Shown here: positions 1-9,310 of the stretch, in pieces
How positions within the stretch are numbered: position 1 is the first letter of the stretch
How the letters are laid out: every line of letters begins with the position of its first letter
DNA from: Afipia sp.
GTDB lineage: Bacteria; Pseudomonadota; Alphaproteobacteria; Rhizobiales; Xanthobacteraceae
Reading direction: 5' to 3'
Assembly (NCBI GenBank): GCA_017308575.1
Contig: JAFKEQ010000001.1
Coordinates: forward strand, 1,051,296-1,115,295
DNA: 64,000 nt
The notes under the pieces: model-generated
The model's database searches: none
What the model was told of the DNA's origin: nothing
Seen by the model: only the letters and a program-made list of their open reading frames with translations
Program-made: the position numbers and the translations under genes

Positions 1-1377
1 GGCAACGGGCTTGGCGGCAGGCTTGGCCGCCGCCGGCTTGTGCTCGGCGGCTTTCGGCTTCGCGTCGGGCTTTGCCGCCGGTTTGGCCGCGGCCGGTTTG
101 GCGTCGGCCTTGCTGTCGGTCGCCGCGGGCTTGGCGGCGACCTTCGCCTTGCTGCCCTTCTTGCGCTTGGCGACATTCGCCGCCTGCGCGGCGGATTCCG
201 CAGCATCGGCTTCGAAGACCGCGGCGCCGGTGCGGGCCGGGCCGGTATAGACGATCACCGGCGTTGCCGCGGCGGCGGGCATCGCCAGAAGATCGGACAC
301 CTTGATGGTCGGGGAGGGAAGGCCCGCCGCGAACATCGCCACGCCGGATTCGGCATTGCCCGTGCTGCCGTCGGCGACGATATCCGGATCGTCGTCCTCG
401 TTTTCGGCGGCGGGGCGCTTGCGCCTCGGTCCGCACATTTCCTCCTTGAGGTTCGGCGGCGAGGCGTCGATCGGGGCCAGCGCCTCGACGGTGCCGAGCG
501 AGGGCTTGAGCCATGCCAGCTTGTTGCCGCCGAAATTGCGCTCAAGCAGTTGCGCCGCCTTCACCGCGCGCTGTGCCGACGACGATGCGCCGAGCACCAC
601 GGCGATCAGCCGCTTGTTGCCCCGCGTCGCGCTGGCCACGAGGTTGAAGCCGGAGGCGCAGATGAAGCCGGTCTTCATGCCGTCCGCGCCGGGATAGCGG
701 CCGATCAGCTTGTTGAAGTTGGCGGTGACGCGGCGGCCGAACTTGATGGCCGGGATGTGCATGAAATATTCGTATTCCGGCAGGTCGCGATAGATCGCCC
801 GGGCCAGGATGCCGAGATCGCGCGCCGAGGTGACATGCCCTTCGGCGGGCAAGCCGTTCGGATTGACGTAATGGGTCTGCGTCATGCCGAGCCGCTGCGC
901 GGTCTTGTTCATCATTTCCGCGAAGCCGTCGATCGATCCACCGACGCCTTCGGCCAGCACCACGGCGATATCGTTGGCCGACTTCACCATCATCATCTTC
1001 ATCGCGTTGTCGACGGTGACTTGCGTGCCGGGGCGGAAACCCATCTTCGAGGGCGCCTGCGCGGCGGCGGTGGGCGACACCGTGAACAGCGTGTCGAGGG
1101 TGATGCGTCCTTCCTTCACCGCCTTCAGCGTGACATAGGCCGTCATCAGCTTGGTGACCGAGGCCGGATACCACGGATAGGTCGCGTTCTCCGCCTGCAG
1201 CACCTTGCCGGTGTCCGCTTCGATCACCAGCAGCGCTTCGGCCTGCGCCATGCGCGGCGCGAACAGGCCCGTCAGCAGGGCAAGCACTGCCGCGAGCGCG
1301 AGCAAATGCGCGAACCGAATTGGCGCGAACAGGACAGATGCGGGACGGGATGCCGGGACTGGAACCACTATCTGCAT
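1..1377 (-). CDS. dacA: D-alanyl-D-alanine carboxypeptidase (class C/5-type PBP), C-terminus beyond window
   Basis: Serine D,D-carboxypeptidase that trims the terminal D-Ala of peptidoglycan stem peptides in the periplasm. Reading leftwards from ATG at 1377 there is a hydrophobic signal segment ending in RMAQA, then the three active-site motifs of the family: SVTK (nucleophile near residue 73), SAN (in KSANDI) and KTG (in DGMKTGF). After the catalytic domain comes a long Ala/Lys/Pro tail built of AAKP-like units (codons 1-190 of the window), still open at the left edge, so the true C-terminus is missing. An in-frame ATG at 1392 is an alternative start; neither has a convincing ribosome binding site. 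The low-complexity tail is much longer than in enteric DacA and may bind the wall or anionic polymers (inference). Confidence 0.9.
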   Translation of the reverse strand, partial: MQIVVPVPASRPASVLFAPIRFAHLLALAAVLALLTGLFAPRMAQAEALLVIEADTGKVLQAENATYPWYPASVTKLMTAYVTLKAVKEGRITLDTLFTVSPTAAAQAPSKMGFRPGTQVTVDNAMKMMMVKSANDIAVVLAEGVGGSIDGFAEMMNKTAQRLGMTQTHYVNPNGLPAEGHVTSARDLGILARAIYRDLPEYEYFMHIPAIKFGRRVTANFNKLIGRYPGADGMKTGFICASGFNLVASATRGNKRLIAVVLGASSSAQRAVKAAQLLERNFGGNKLAWLKPSLGTVEALAPIDASPPNLKEEMCGPRRKRPAAENEDDDPDIVADGSTGNAESGVAMFAAGLPSPTIKVSDLLAMPAAAATPVIVYTGPARTGAAVFEADAAESAAQAANVAKRKKGSKAKVAAKPAATDSKADAKPAAAKPAAKPDAKPKAAEHKPAAAKPAAKPVA

Positions 1378-1394
1378 CCGCGATTGGCGCATGC

Positions 1395-1450
1395 GCCGGA
1401 GGCGAATGCGGAGGGGCCGGAGGCGAATGCAAACTGGCCGGAGGCGAATG
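1395..1450. repeat. Three direct repeats with 21-bp period upstream of the carboxypeptidase gene
   Basis: The 14-15 base unit GCCGGAGGCGAATG occurs at 1395, 1416 and 1437, exactly 21 bases apart, directly upstream of the carboxypeptidase start. The stretch 1378-1748 holds no gene I can support; it contains these direct repeats and the hairpin repeat at 1646-1732. Confidence 0.75.
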
Positions 1451-1645
1451 AAAGGGCGATGGAAATCGGTGCCTCCCCGGCGTTTTGAAGACGAATCTGA
1501 TGGCGGTCAGGTCGCGGCACGTGCCGCATATCGGAGGTTGCGGCGATGCCGGACCTTATACCCGACTATGGCCTCCCGAACAGGGGCCAGACGCTCAATC
1601 AAGCATGAAATGGGCCAAAGTTCGACGATGCCCACATGATGTTCT

Positions 1646-1732
1646 GTCATGGCCGGACTTGTTCCGGCCATCCCGACAAGCGAGGCGCTGTGCTCACTTT
1701 ATCGGGATCGCCGGGACAAGCCCGGTGATGAC
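1646..1732. repeat. Two-hairpin intergenic repeat
   Basis: Two strong hairpins lie side by side: 1649-1671 (ATGGCCGGA / TCCGGCCAT) and 1707-1729 (ATCGCCGGG / CCCGGTGAT with one G-T mismatch). The outer parts TGTCAT and ATGACA, and the inner ATCCCGACA and TATCGGGAT, can also pair, giving a cloverleaf. This resembles widespread intergenic palindromic repeats of Bradyrhizobium relatives. No coding potential. Confidence 0.7.
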
Positions 1733-1748
1733 ATCGCCGTACTTGAGA

Positions 1749-3545
1749 TCAGCCCGGCGACGATGCAGCCTCTGTCGTGCTCTGCACCATGAACTGCGCC
1801 TTCGCGAGTCCGGCGAAATAGCCGCCGTGCGCCACCAGTTCGTCGAACGTGCCGCTCTCGATCACCTTGCCGTTGCCGAACACCAGAATTCGCGTCGCGT
1901 TGCGGATGGTGGAGAGGCGGTGCGCGATCACGAAGGTGGTGCGGCCCTTCATCACGGTGTCGAGCGCGGCGTTGACCTTGGCTTCGGTCGCGGCGTCCAG
2001 CGCGCTGGTCGCCTCGTCCAGAATGAGGATCGGCGGATCTTTCAGCAGCGCGCGCGCGATCGACAGGCGCTGGCGCTCGCCGCCGGACAGCATGCGCCCG
2101 CGCTCGCCCGCATTGGTCTCGAATTTCAGATCGCTGCGCTCGATGAAGTCGAGCGCCTGCGCGCCCGCCGCCGCCGCGCGCAGTTCGTCCTCGGTGGCGT
2201 CGGGCTTGCCGACGCGCAGGTTCTCCGCGATGGAGCGGTTGAACAGCAGCGCCTCCTGAAACACCACGCCGATGTTCCGGCGCAGCGCCGCCAGCGTCAT
2301 GCCGCGGATGTCCATGCCGTCGATCTTGATGACGCCGGACTGCGGATCGAACGCGCGATGCAGCAGCGCGATGGCGGTGGACTTGCCCGCGCCGGTTTCG
2401 CCGACAAGGGCGAAGGTCTGCCCCGGCAGCGCGGTAAAGGTGACGTCCTCGACCGCCGGCCGTTTGCCGTCATAAGAGAACGAGACGTCCTGGAACTCGA
2501 CGAGGCCCTTGAGCCGGCCGGGATCGATCGCGTCGGGCCGGTCGCGCACCGCGGGCACGGCGTCGAGCACGTCGAAGAATTCGCGCAGGCGCGGCGCTTC
2601 CATGAACACGCTGTTGATGAAACTGACCACCTGTTCGAGCTTCTGGATCAGCATGGTGGCGAAGGAGACGAACATCACGATCTCGCCGACGCTGGTGAGG
2701 CCCTGGCTGTGCAGGACGATGCCGACGGTGAAGATCGCGAGCACGGTGATGGTGGTGGATGCGCGGGTCATCACCGTGACCAGCGCCCACCACGACAGCA
2801 CCGGCATCTGCGCCGCGAGCAGGTTGCTGGCGATGCCGCGCAGGCCCTGCACCTCGGCGTCGACGCGCACGAAGCTCTGCACCAGCGCGACGTTGCCGAG
2901 CGCGTCGGAGGCGCGCGCGGACAGGTTGCTGTACTGCTCCTCGACCTCGTTCTGCATGCTGAAGGTCTTGCGCACCACCACGGTGGTCAGCACGGTGAAC
3001 ACCACGCAGAGGATGAACAGCAGGATCGCCAGCCGCCAGTTGATATAGAGCGACAGTGGCAGCAGCACGACCAGCGACACGATGGAGGCGAAGTGCTCGC
3101 GGAAGAAGCTGAGCCACAGCCGCCACAGCGCGTCGGTGCCCTGCAGCATCACCTTCATCAGGCGGCCGGAATGGGTGCCGGTGTGGAAGGTCAGCGGCAG
3201 TTGCATGATGTGCTCGAAATAGCCGGTGAGCACGGCCTGGCGCTGGCGATGGGCGAGGCGGTCCGCATGCAGCGCGACATAGGCGCTGATGGCGATGGTG
3301 ATCAGGCCGAACGCCACCCAGGCGGCAAGCAGCGGCCATGGCGAATTCGGCGCCGCGCCGACCATGGTGGAGAAGTTCGCCGCGCTCGCGTTCACGTTGC
3401 CCGACAGCACGTCGACGATGCGGCCGAACAGGACCGGCTCGGCGAATTGCGCGACGGCCAGCATCAGGTTGGCGATGGCCAGAAGCCAGCCGAGCCGCGC
3501 CTCCTTGCCGAGCAGTTCAAGAACGCGGATGTAAAGACGGATCAA
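1749..3545 (-). CDS. ndvA: NdvA-type cyclic beta-glucan ABC exporter (fused permease-ATPase)
   Basis: Half-size ABC exporter, about 598 residues, of the NdvA/ChvA type that moves cyclic beta-glucan across the inner membrane. The N-terminal half has about six membrane segments; the C-terminal nucleotide-binding domain shows Walker [10 protein letters not shown]-loop in VFQEALLFN, signature LSGGERQ, Walker B ILILDEAT and the H-loop AHRLST. Spacing and inter-domain segments ([19 protein letters not shown]) resemble rhizobial NdvA. I chose TTG at 3545 because it gives the family length and has AAGG eight bases upstream; an ATG at 3587 would add an arginine-rich leader without family support. No glucan synthase gene is nearby, so the substrate is assigned by family resemblance only. 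Confidence 0.82.
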   Translation of the reverse strand: MIRLYIRVLELLGKEARLGWLLAIANLMLAVAQFAEPVLFGRIVDVLSGNVNASAANFSTMVGAAPNSPWPLLAAWVAFGLITIAISAYVALHADRLAHRQRQAVLTGYFEHIMQLPLTFHTGTHSGRLMKVMLQGTDALWRLWLSFFREHFASIVSLVVLLPLSLYINWRLAILLFILCVVFTVLTTVVVRKTFSMQNEVEEQYSNLSARASDALGNVALVQSFVRVDAEVQGLRGIASNLLAAQMPVLSWWALVTVMTRASTTITVLAIFTVGIVLHSQGLTSVGEIVMFVSFATMLIQKLEQVVSFINSVFMEAPRLREFFDVLDAVPAVRDRPDAIDPGRLKGLVEFQDVSFSYDGKRPAVEDVTFTALPGQTFALVGETGAGKSTAIALLHRAFDPQSGVIKIDGMDIRGMTLAALRRNIGVVFQEALLFNRSIAENLRVGKPDATEDELRAAAAGAQALDFIERSDLKFETNAGERGRMLSGGERQRLSIARALLKDPPILILDEATSALDAATEAKVNAALDTVMKGRTTFVIAHRLSTIRNATRILVFGNGKVIESGTFDELVAHGGYFAGLAKAQFMVQSTTEAASSPG

Positions 3546-3641
3546 AGGGACAGCCTTGCAGGGGTGGCGTCGATGGCGGGAGTCCAATCTAGCAGGCCGT
3601 TGAAACGCTGCCCAGTTCGCCGTGCACGGTTTTTCGCGTGG

Positions 3642-3775
3642 TCATGTCCCGGGCGCGATGCAACGCGAAGCGTTGCTTCGCAGAACCGGGACCGTCGCGA
3701 ATGCTGCGTTCGAAACGACCCCGGCTCTGCGGAGCGGCATGAAGAATGCCGCACCGCGTCCGGGGCACGCCATGA
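3642..3775 (-). repeat. Three-hairpin repeat, copy 1 (inverted relative to copy at 7857)
   Basis: On the minus strand this reads as a GCGGCAT...ATGCCGC hairpin nested in CCCCGG...CCGGGG, then GGTCCCGGTTCTGCGAAGC followed by a GCAACGC / GCGTTGC hairpin and CGCCCGGGACATGA. The same layout occurs on the plus strand at 7857-7983. The last hairpin there is GCGATGC / GCATCGC, so paired positions changed together. Confidence 0.75.
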
Positions 3776-3786
3776 CGTTCAGTCCG

Positions 3787-5286
3787 TCAGGCCGCCCGCA
3801 GCGACGACAGGAACTGGACCACTTCGATCTTGAGCTGGCCGCTGGTCGAGAACAGGTCGGACACCGCCGATTTCAGTTGCGAGACAGCTTCGCCCGCCTT
3901 GATGGAGGCTTTGGTGACGCCCTGAATGTCGCCGTCGACGCTCCGGGTTCCGTTGGCGGCCTGCTGCAGGTTGCTGGCGATGTCCTGCGTCGCCGCGCCC
4001 TGCTGCGAGATGGCTTCGGCGACCTCGGCGGACAGCTGATTGATTTCGCCGATGGTGCCGTCGATGGCCTGGATTGCGTTCACCGTGTCCTGTGTGGCCT
4101 TCTGGATGTCGCCGATCTGAACAGAGATGTCCTCGGTCGCGGCGGCGGTCTGGGTGGCGAGCGCTTTCACCTCGCTGGCGACCACGGCGAAGCCGCGGCC
4201 GTGCTCGCCCGCGCGCGCGGCTTCGATGGTGGCGTTCAGGGCCAGCAGGTTGGTCTGGTTGGCGATGGTCTGGATCAGGGCGATCACCTCGCTGATCCGC
4301 TCGGCGCCGGTGGTCAGGTGGGTGACGATCTGGTTGGTCCGCACCGCCTCCTCGGACGCCTTTTGGGCGATGGCGGCGGATCGCGCGACCCGCTCCGCGA
4401 TCAGGCTGGTGGAGGCCGCGAGTTGCTCCGTCGCGGATGCGACGGTTTCGACGTTCCGCGAGGTGCGGTTCGCCGCGTCCATGGCGTCGCTGGCTTTCTC
4501 AACGGTGTCGCCGGTGTTGCTCTCCATGACGGAGGACAGTTGCTGCATGTTGTTCGCGGCGGACATCACCGCTTCGACAAGGCCGCCGACCGTCCGCTCG
4601 AACTGATCCGAAAGCTGGGTCTTGATCGCTTCCTTCGCCGTCCGCGATCGGGCCTCCACCTCGGCGCGTTCGGCGTTGGCGGCGGCTTCCGCCGCGCTTG
4701 CGGCTTCGAGTTGCTCGGTCCTGTGCGCGGTGACGGCAAACAGGGCCGACAGCGTCGTGGTCAGCCAGATCAGCACGCCGGCCTCGATCAGAAGGATGAC
4801 GGCATGCAGGACGACGCGGCCGAAGTCGGCGCCGCCCGGATAGATCGCCGCCGGCAGCAGGAAGTTCAACAGCAGATGGTGCACGGCGACGGCCACCGTC
4901 CCGGCGAGGATGGGGCGATAATCGCAATAGGAGACGAGGCACGCGAGCGCGGCGAAGAAATACATGTGCATGTCGATCTGCCATGCATGTCCGGAGAGTT
5001 GCATGGTGAGGACGGCGACATCGCCCATCAGCGCGACGGCAAAGACCAGCCGGGCCGCAAGGCCGTTGCGGGTGGTGAACCACGTCGCGGTCGCCGCCAG
5101 CGCGCTCGAAGCGGTCAGCAGCAGCGGCAGAAGCAGCTCGGTGCCGCGCAGATAGCCGATGACGAACACCAGCGGCACGTGCATCCACAGCACGGCCAGC
5201 AGGATGCGGCTTGTTTTTTGCCGAAGGGCGATCAGTGCATTGGCGTCGTTGTTCATGGGCAGGGCACTCTTCGATGTTTTCGTCAT
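3787..5286 (-). CDS. Methyl-accepting chemotaxis protein with six-helix membrane sensor
   Basis: Chemoreceptor of about 499 residues. The first 200 residues form about six closely packed membrane helices with many histidines ([28 protein letters not shown]) and almost no periplasmic domain. The rest is the cytoplasmic signalling coiled coil, with the canonical hairpin tip [19 protein letters not shown] followed by [12 protein letters not shown]. It should signal to CheA through CheW; no che genes lie in the window. The start at 5286 overlaps the stop of the upstream gene as ATGA, which implies translational coupling; an internal ATG at 5259 is possible. No C-terminal CheR tether motif is visible. 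Confidence 0.88.
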   Translation of the reverse strand: MTKTSKSALPMNNDANALIALRQKTSRILLAVLWMHVPLVFVIGYLRGTELLLPLLLTASSALAATATWFTTRNGLAARLVFAVALMGDVAVLTMQLSGHAWQIDMHMYFFAALACLVSYCDYRPILAGTVAVAVHHLLLNFLLPAAIYPGGADFGRVVLHAVILLIEAGVLIWLTTTLSALFAVTAHRTEQLEAASAAEAAANAERAEVEARSRTAKEAIKTQLSDQFERTVGGLVEAVMSAANNMQQLSSVMESNTGDTVEKASDAMDAANRTSRNVETVASATEQLAASTSLIAERVARSAAIAQKASEEAVRTNQIVTHLTTGAERISEVIALIQTIANQTNLLALNATIEAARAGEHGRGFAVVASEVKALATQTAAATEDISVQIGDIQKATQDTVNAIQAIDGTIGEINQLSAEVAEAISQQGAATQDIASNLQQAANGTRSVDGDIQGVTKASIKAGEAVSQLKSAVSDLFSTSGQLKIEVVQFLSSLRAA

Positions 5287-5594
5287 GAAATTGATTTGCG
5301 GCAGGCCGCCACGGCCTGGGGATCGAGCGTCAGCCATCCGCCGGTCTGGCGCAGGCGTGACAGTCCATCCACCGGGGATAACTTGATCACGAGCAGGGAC
5401 GAGAAAGCTGTTTCCCGGACTACGGTCGCATCGGCCGAGGAAATGGCGCCGAAGACGCGCGCGTCGCTCCACCAGGGTGGAAACGCGACGGCGACCACGT
5501 CGGCTCCCGGAGGGCTTCGATAGGCAAACGCAAAGCCGCCGACCGCGTTCATCATCATGAGCGCGATGGCGGGAAGACAGGCTGAAAGCCTCAT
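5283..5594 (-). CDS. Small exported protein coupled to the chemoreceptor
   Basis: A 103-residue protein with an N-terminal signal-like segment ([18 protein letters not shown] ending near AFA) and a mature part of about 80 residues with WW, several VV/AV strands and one Cys near the C-terminus. I recognise no domain. Its stop codon overlaps the chemoreceptor start (ATGA at 5283-5286), so the two are very likely one transcript and translationally coupled. By position it is a candidate periplasmic partner or ligand-binding accessory of the receptor (inference). A longer frame read through this gene in the receptor frame is arginine-rich and not credible. Confidence 0.6.
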   Translation of the reverse strand: MRLSACLPAIALMMMNAVGGFAFAYRSPPGADVVAVAFPPWWSDARVFGAISSADATVVRETAFSSLLVIKLSPVDGLSRLRQTGGWLTLDPQAVAACRKSIS

Positions 5595-5805
5595 GATGGG
5601 TCCATACCCCCAAACTCTCCGGTACGATTATCCGGAGCCCGCTAAGAACTCGTAAACGATGCGCGGCGGTTGGGGCCGGAATGCGGGCTTCCGCGGACGG
5701 CTCACAAAGAGGCTGACTCGTCCCCCGCTTGTTCGTATCCTGAAAGGCCTGTCCCCGTGGCGAGGCCGACTGGTGTTCCGGGGCATTCCAGCAAGGTTAT
5801 CGCAG

Positions 5806-7791
5806 ATGGGTCATGCACGCCGGTTGACTGTTGTTGCAGCAGGGCTGCTGATCGCGGGTCTGTCCATCGGACCTGTCCTCGCGCAGGCCCAAACCCAAAT
5901 CCAACCCCCTGCATCCCCCGCCTGCAAGGACGCACCCGAACCGATCGTGCTGCCGTCGCCGGCTTCGCCATGGAGCGGCGCGCCGCTGCGGGTCACGGTC
6001 GTGGTTGAAAAGCCGATGAACGGCACGCTCTCGCTGATCGCGCCGGATGGAAGCGTCGCGGCCAGATCGTCCGACCGGCAGGGCGGGCCGCCCTATGTCT
6101 GGTTCGCGGAGGTCGCCGCGCCTGCCGGGGGAACATGGCGCGCCACGCTGACCTCCGAGCCCGGAGCCGCCGACTGCGGCACGATCACCCGCGACATCGC
6201 CGTCAGCGGGCGCAGGCCTCCGCTCGTCGCCATTCCGGCGGGACACATCTGGCAGGTGCGCGGCAGCTGGAACAGCACGACGGAGGCGCTGTTCTCGGCG
6301 TGGATCGAAAAGCTGTTCTCTGCGCCGGTCGATCAGGACCTGTCGTGGAAGGCATGGCACGAGGTGCTGCACGACAAGTCGCGCAATTTCCTGTTCAACC
6401 ATCTGGGCCGCGGCGAAGACAACGCACGCTCCGGCCTGCGTCCCGACTGCGCCGACTTCGTCTATTTCCTGCGCGCCTATTTCGCCTACAAGATGGGTCT
6501 GCCGTTCGGCTATTCGAACTGCTCGCGCGGTGGCGGCGGCAAGCCGCCGAAGTGTTTCCAGTGGTTCGATATCGAGCATCCTGAAATCACGCGCCCGGCT
6601 CTGCCCGAGACGGACACCGCGTCCGCGGCGGGTGCAAAGCCGTCCGCACCTTCGCCGCGCGGATTGCTGAACCCGTCGCAGCCGGATGAAGCGGCCGTGG
6701 CCGCGACGCCGCCGAAGCCGAAGCGGCCGGCGAATTTCAGCGAATATCTGCGCGATGCCGGCGATGTGGTGCACACCGGCGCGGTGCGTGTGGCGGGCAG
6801 CGAGGACAACACCGATTTCTACACGGTGGCATTGACCCAGCAGGCGCTGCGTCCGGGTACGGTCTATGCCGACCCTTATGGTCACGTGCTGATGCTGGTG
6901 CATCGCGTCCCGGAAGCGAACGGCAAGCCCGGCGTCTTTCTCGCGGTCGATGCCGAGCCCGATGGATCGATAACGCGCAAGCGTTTCTGGCGCGGCAACT
7001 TCCTGTTCGCGCACGATCCCACGCTGGGCGATTCCGGCTTCAAGCATTTCCGTCCCATCGTCCGCGAAAAAAGCGGTGCGCTGAGGCGGCTGTCCAACAC
7101 CGAGATCGCCAAAAATTCCAGCTACGGTGATTTCTCGCTCGACCAGTCGCACATGGGCATCGAGGATTTCTACGATCGCATGGACGACGTGATGTCGCCC
7201 GATCCGCTCGATCCGGTGAAGGCGATGACGGACGCGATCGAAAGCCTGCACGAGCAGGTGAAGACGCGCGTCACCTCGGTCGAGAACGGCCGCAAGTATA
7301 TCGAGAAGAAGCCCGCCGAGATCGCGATGCCGAACGGCCCGTCGATCTTCCAGACCTCGGGCGCGTGGGAGGATTACTCCACGCCGTCGCGTGATTTTCG
7401 TCTGCTGATCGCGATCGACGTGGTGCGCGGCTTCCCCGATCGCGTGATCCGGCGGGCGTCGCACTTCACCATGCCGGCCGGCAAGAGCGCGGAGGCGATC
7501 AAGAGCGAACTGCAGGGCGTGCTGGCCAGCGAGCTGGCGTCGCGCAAGATCACCTATACCCGCAGCGACGGCTCGCCATGGACGCTGTCGCTGAAGGACG
7601 TGCTCGACCGCATGGATGATTTCGAGATGGCGTACAATCCGAATGACTGCGCCGAACTGCGCTGGGCCGCGCGGGACCACACCGACGAGGCCGCGACCTG
7701 CAAGCGCCACGCGCCGCAAGCACAGCGCGCCAAGATGTCATCGGACTATCGCAACTGGTTTCACGAGCGGCGCTGGCCGACGCGGGGATAG
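5806..7791 (+). CDS. Large exported protein with possible NlpC/P60-like Cys-His-Asp site
   Basis: About 661 residues from ATG 5806, chosen because it starts a clean signal peptide (MGHARRL, hydrophobic core, cleavage near VLAQA). After an N-terminal beta-rich region come PDCADFVYFL (Cys about 215), a Pro/Ala-rich insert, YGHVLMLVH (His about 360) and FLAVDAEPDG (Asp about 382). This order resembles the Cys-His-polar triad of NlpC/P60 or related papain-like hydrolases, with an unusually long Cys-His spacing. The last 250 residues are mixed helical with no domain I recognise. Gene stands alone between a divergent receptor operon and a convergent binding-protein gene. Product is exported; enzymatic role is inference. 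Confidence 0.75.
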   Translation: MGHARRLTVVAAGLLIAGLSIGPVLAQAQTQIQPPASPACKDAPEPIVLPSPASPWSGAPLRVTVVVEKPMNGTLSLIAPDGSVAARSSDRQGGPPYVWFAEVAAPAGGTWRATLTSEPGAADCGTITRDIAVSGRRPPLVAIPAGHIWQVRGSWNSTTEALFSAWIEKLFSAPVDQDLSWKAWHEVLHDKSRNFLFNHLGRGEDNARSGLRPDCADFVYFLRAYFAYKMGLPFGYSNCSRGGGGKPPKCFQWFDIEHPEITRPALPETDTASAAGAKPSAPSPRGLLNPSQPDEAAVAATPPKPKRPANFSEYLRDAGDVVHTGAVRVAGSEDNTDFYTVALTQQALRPGTVYADPYGHVLMLVHRVPEANGKPGVFLAVDAEPDGSITRKRFWRGNFLFAHDPTLGDSGFKHFRPIVREKSGALRRLSNTEIAKNSSYGDFSLDQSHMGIEDFYDRMDDVMSPDPLDPVKAMTDAIESLHEQVKTRVTSVENGRKYIEKKPAEIAMPNGPSIFQTSGAWEDYSTPSRDFRLLIAIDVVRGFPDRVIRRASHFTMPAGKSAEAIKSELQGVLASELASRKITYTRSDGSPWTLSLKDVLDRMDDFEMAYNPNDCAELRWAARDHTDEAATCKRHAPQAQRAKMSSDYRNWFHERRWPTRG

Positions 7792-7856
7792 AGCGGGTTG
7801 GGGTAAGGCTCTGCCAGCCTGCCCGTCGCTGCGTTAGTTGATTTTTTCGGAGTTGT

Positions 7857-7983
7857 TTGCCCCGAATGCGCCGCAGCGCTCTTGTGCTGCGGTGCTGATC
7901 CGGGGCCGTCTCACGGACGGTGTCTGCAACGGTCCCGGTTCTGCGAAGCGATGCTTTCGCATCGCATCGCGCCCGGGACATGA
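7857..7983 (+). repeat. Three-hairpin repeat, copy 2
   Basis: Plus-strand copy of the element at 3642-3775: CCGCAGC / GCTGCGG hairpin inside CCCCG...CGGGG, then GACGG-type hairpin, then GGTCCCGGTTCTGCGAAGC with hairpin GCGATGC / GCATCGC and CGCCCGGGACATGA. It sits between two convergent genes, where it could also act as a bidirectional transcription terminator. Confidence 0.75.
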
Positions 7984-7986
7984 GCG

Positions 7987-9033
7987 TTACGGCAGATCGA
8001 TCCCGCGTGCGTCCGGCGGCGGCAGGAACGTGTCGTCGAAAATATCGGCTGGCAGCGGCCGCTTGCGGAATTCACGGTCCTCCGCGATCTGGCTGAGACC
8101 GGCGGCGAAGCGGGCGTCGTCGATGCCGCCGAGGCCGTTCTTTCGCACGTCGCCGGTGACGATGTTGTCTTTCAGGACGGCGCGCAGCCGTTCCAGCTCA
8201 AGGTCGTGCGATCCGTTGCTCATCTGCGCCAGCACGTCATCGATGGCGCGGGCAGGGTCTTTGATCGTGAGACGGAGGCCCGCGATGCTCGCACGCACGA
8301 ACGCTTTCACCGCATCCGGATGTTCGGCGGCGAATTTCGGATTGACGATCAGCGCGTGGCCGTAGACATCGCTGCCGAATTCGGAGAAGCGCAGCACCGC
8401 GAGATCGTTCGCGGGCACGCCGCGGTCGCGCAGGTTGATCGCGGAGAGAAAGGAGAAGCCGGTCACCGCATCGACCTGTCCGGCGGACAGCATCGGCTCG
8501 CGTACCGCGGCGCTGATCTTTTCCAGCTTCACCTTGCCCGGCTTGATGTTGTTGTGGCGCGCGACGGCGGGCCAGAGTTTCGATGCGAGATCGCCGTCCG
8601 CGACGCCGATGGTCTTGCCTTCGATGTCGGCCATGGATGCGATGCCGCGGCTCTTGCGCGCGACGATGGCATAGGGCGCCTTGTTGTAGAGCACGAACAC
8701 CGCCTTCACCGGCGGCGATCCTTCCTTGTCGCGAAAACGGATCAGCGCGTTGATGTCCGCAAGTGCGATATCGCTGGTGCCTGCGGCGACCCGCGCGATC
8801 GCATCCGGCGAATTCGCAGCATTGCTCATCGTGACGGTGAGATTGTCGGCGCGATAGAGACCCTGGCTGTTGGCGACGATGAAGGGCGCCGCCGCGCCGT
8901 CGATCGGCCGGTCGAGCGAAAAGTGCAGCGCCGTCGCCGCAACACCCGGCGCAGCGTTGAGACAGAGCGCGCACAGCACGGCCGTCAGCGACAGACGCAT
9001 TTGGCGGAAAGTGCGGGCTCGGCTCTTGGGCAT
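7987..9033 (-). CDS. ABC transporter substrate-binding protein, NMT1/THI5 (SsuA/ThiY) type
   Basis: Exported solute-binding protein of about 348 residues. A signal peptide (RLSLTAVLCALCLNAAPGVAA) precedes an NMT1-like fold with typical phrases FIVANSQGLYRADNLTV, ADINALIRF, YAIVARKSRGI and KTIGVADGD. This family binds nitrate, sulfonates, taurine or thiamine pyrimidine precursors. The ligand cannot be read from sequence. No permease or ATPase gene adjoins it, so it is an orphan in this window. ATG at 9033 was chosen; ATG at 9000 would also keep the signal peptide. The 9034-9310 gap upstream holds no other gene. Confidence 0.82.
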   Translation of the reverse strand: MPKSRARTFRQMRLSLTAVLCALCLNAAPGVAATALHFSLDRPIDGAAAPFIVANSQGLYRADNLTVTMSNAANSPDAIARVAAGTSDIALADINALIRFRDKEGSPPVKAVFVLYNKAPYAIVARKSRGIASMADIEGKTIGVADGDLASKLWPAVARHNNIKPGKVKLEKISAAVREPMLSAGQVDAVTGFSFLSAINLRDRGVPANDLAVLRFSEFGSDVYGHALIVNPKFAAEHPDAVKAFVRASIAGLRLTIKDPARAIDDVLAQMSNGSHDLELERLRAVLKDNIVTGDVRKNGLGGIDDARFAAGLSQIAEDREFRKRPLPADIFDDTFLPPPDARGIDLP

Positions 9034-9310
9034 GGGTAGCACGCGGTTGTCGGTTCTTGATCTTGGGGACATTGGGTCCCGGAGTGCGATGTTCGAAGCC
9101 GGGAAGGGGAGGTTTTGGACGTTCGCTGTGGTGTCGTGATGACAAGCACACCCTGCGGCGTCCGTCACCTTTTCGCCCTTTGCTGCCAGGTTTGCCGCAA
9201 TTTGGCCTTTTACCGCTCAGCTTGCATTCAGGTCAGGGAACCTCATGTAATGGTTAGGGTTATCTTTCCATTGGCCCGTGCGGGCCATGATGACCCAAAA
9301 GGACCTTGAA

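Noticed and set aside
40..3833. Very long plus-strand open frames across the carboxypeptidase and exporter genes
   Set aside because: They are Arg/Gly/His-rich shadows of real minus-strand genes in high-GC DNA; no family pattern, and the opposite strand has clear catalytic motifs.
3622..5523. 633-codon plus-strand frame opposite the chemoreceptor
   Set aside because: Gly/Asp/His-rich reverse-complement shadow; the minus strand has the full chemoreceptor hairpin motif.
5797..7719. 640-codon minus-strand frame opposite the exported protein
   Set aside because: Arg/Asp-rich antisense frame without recognisable domain; the plus strand has signal peptide and conserved-looking motifs.
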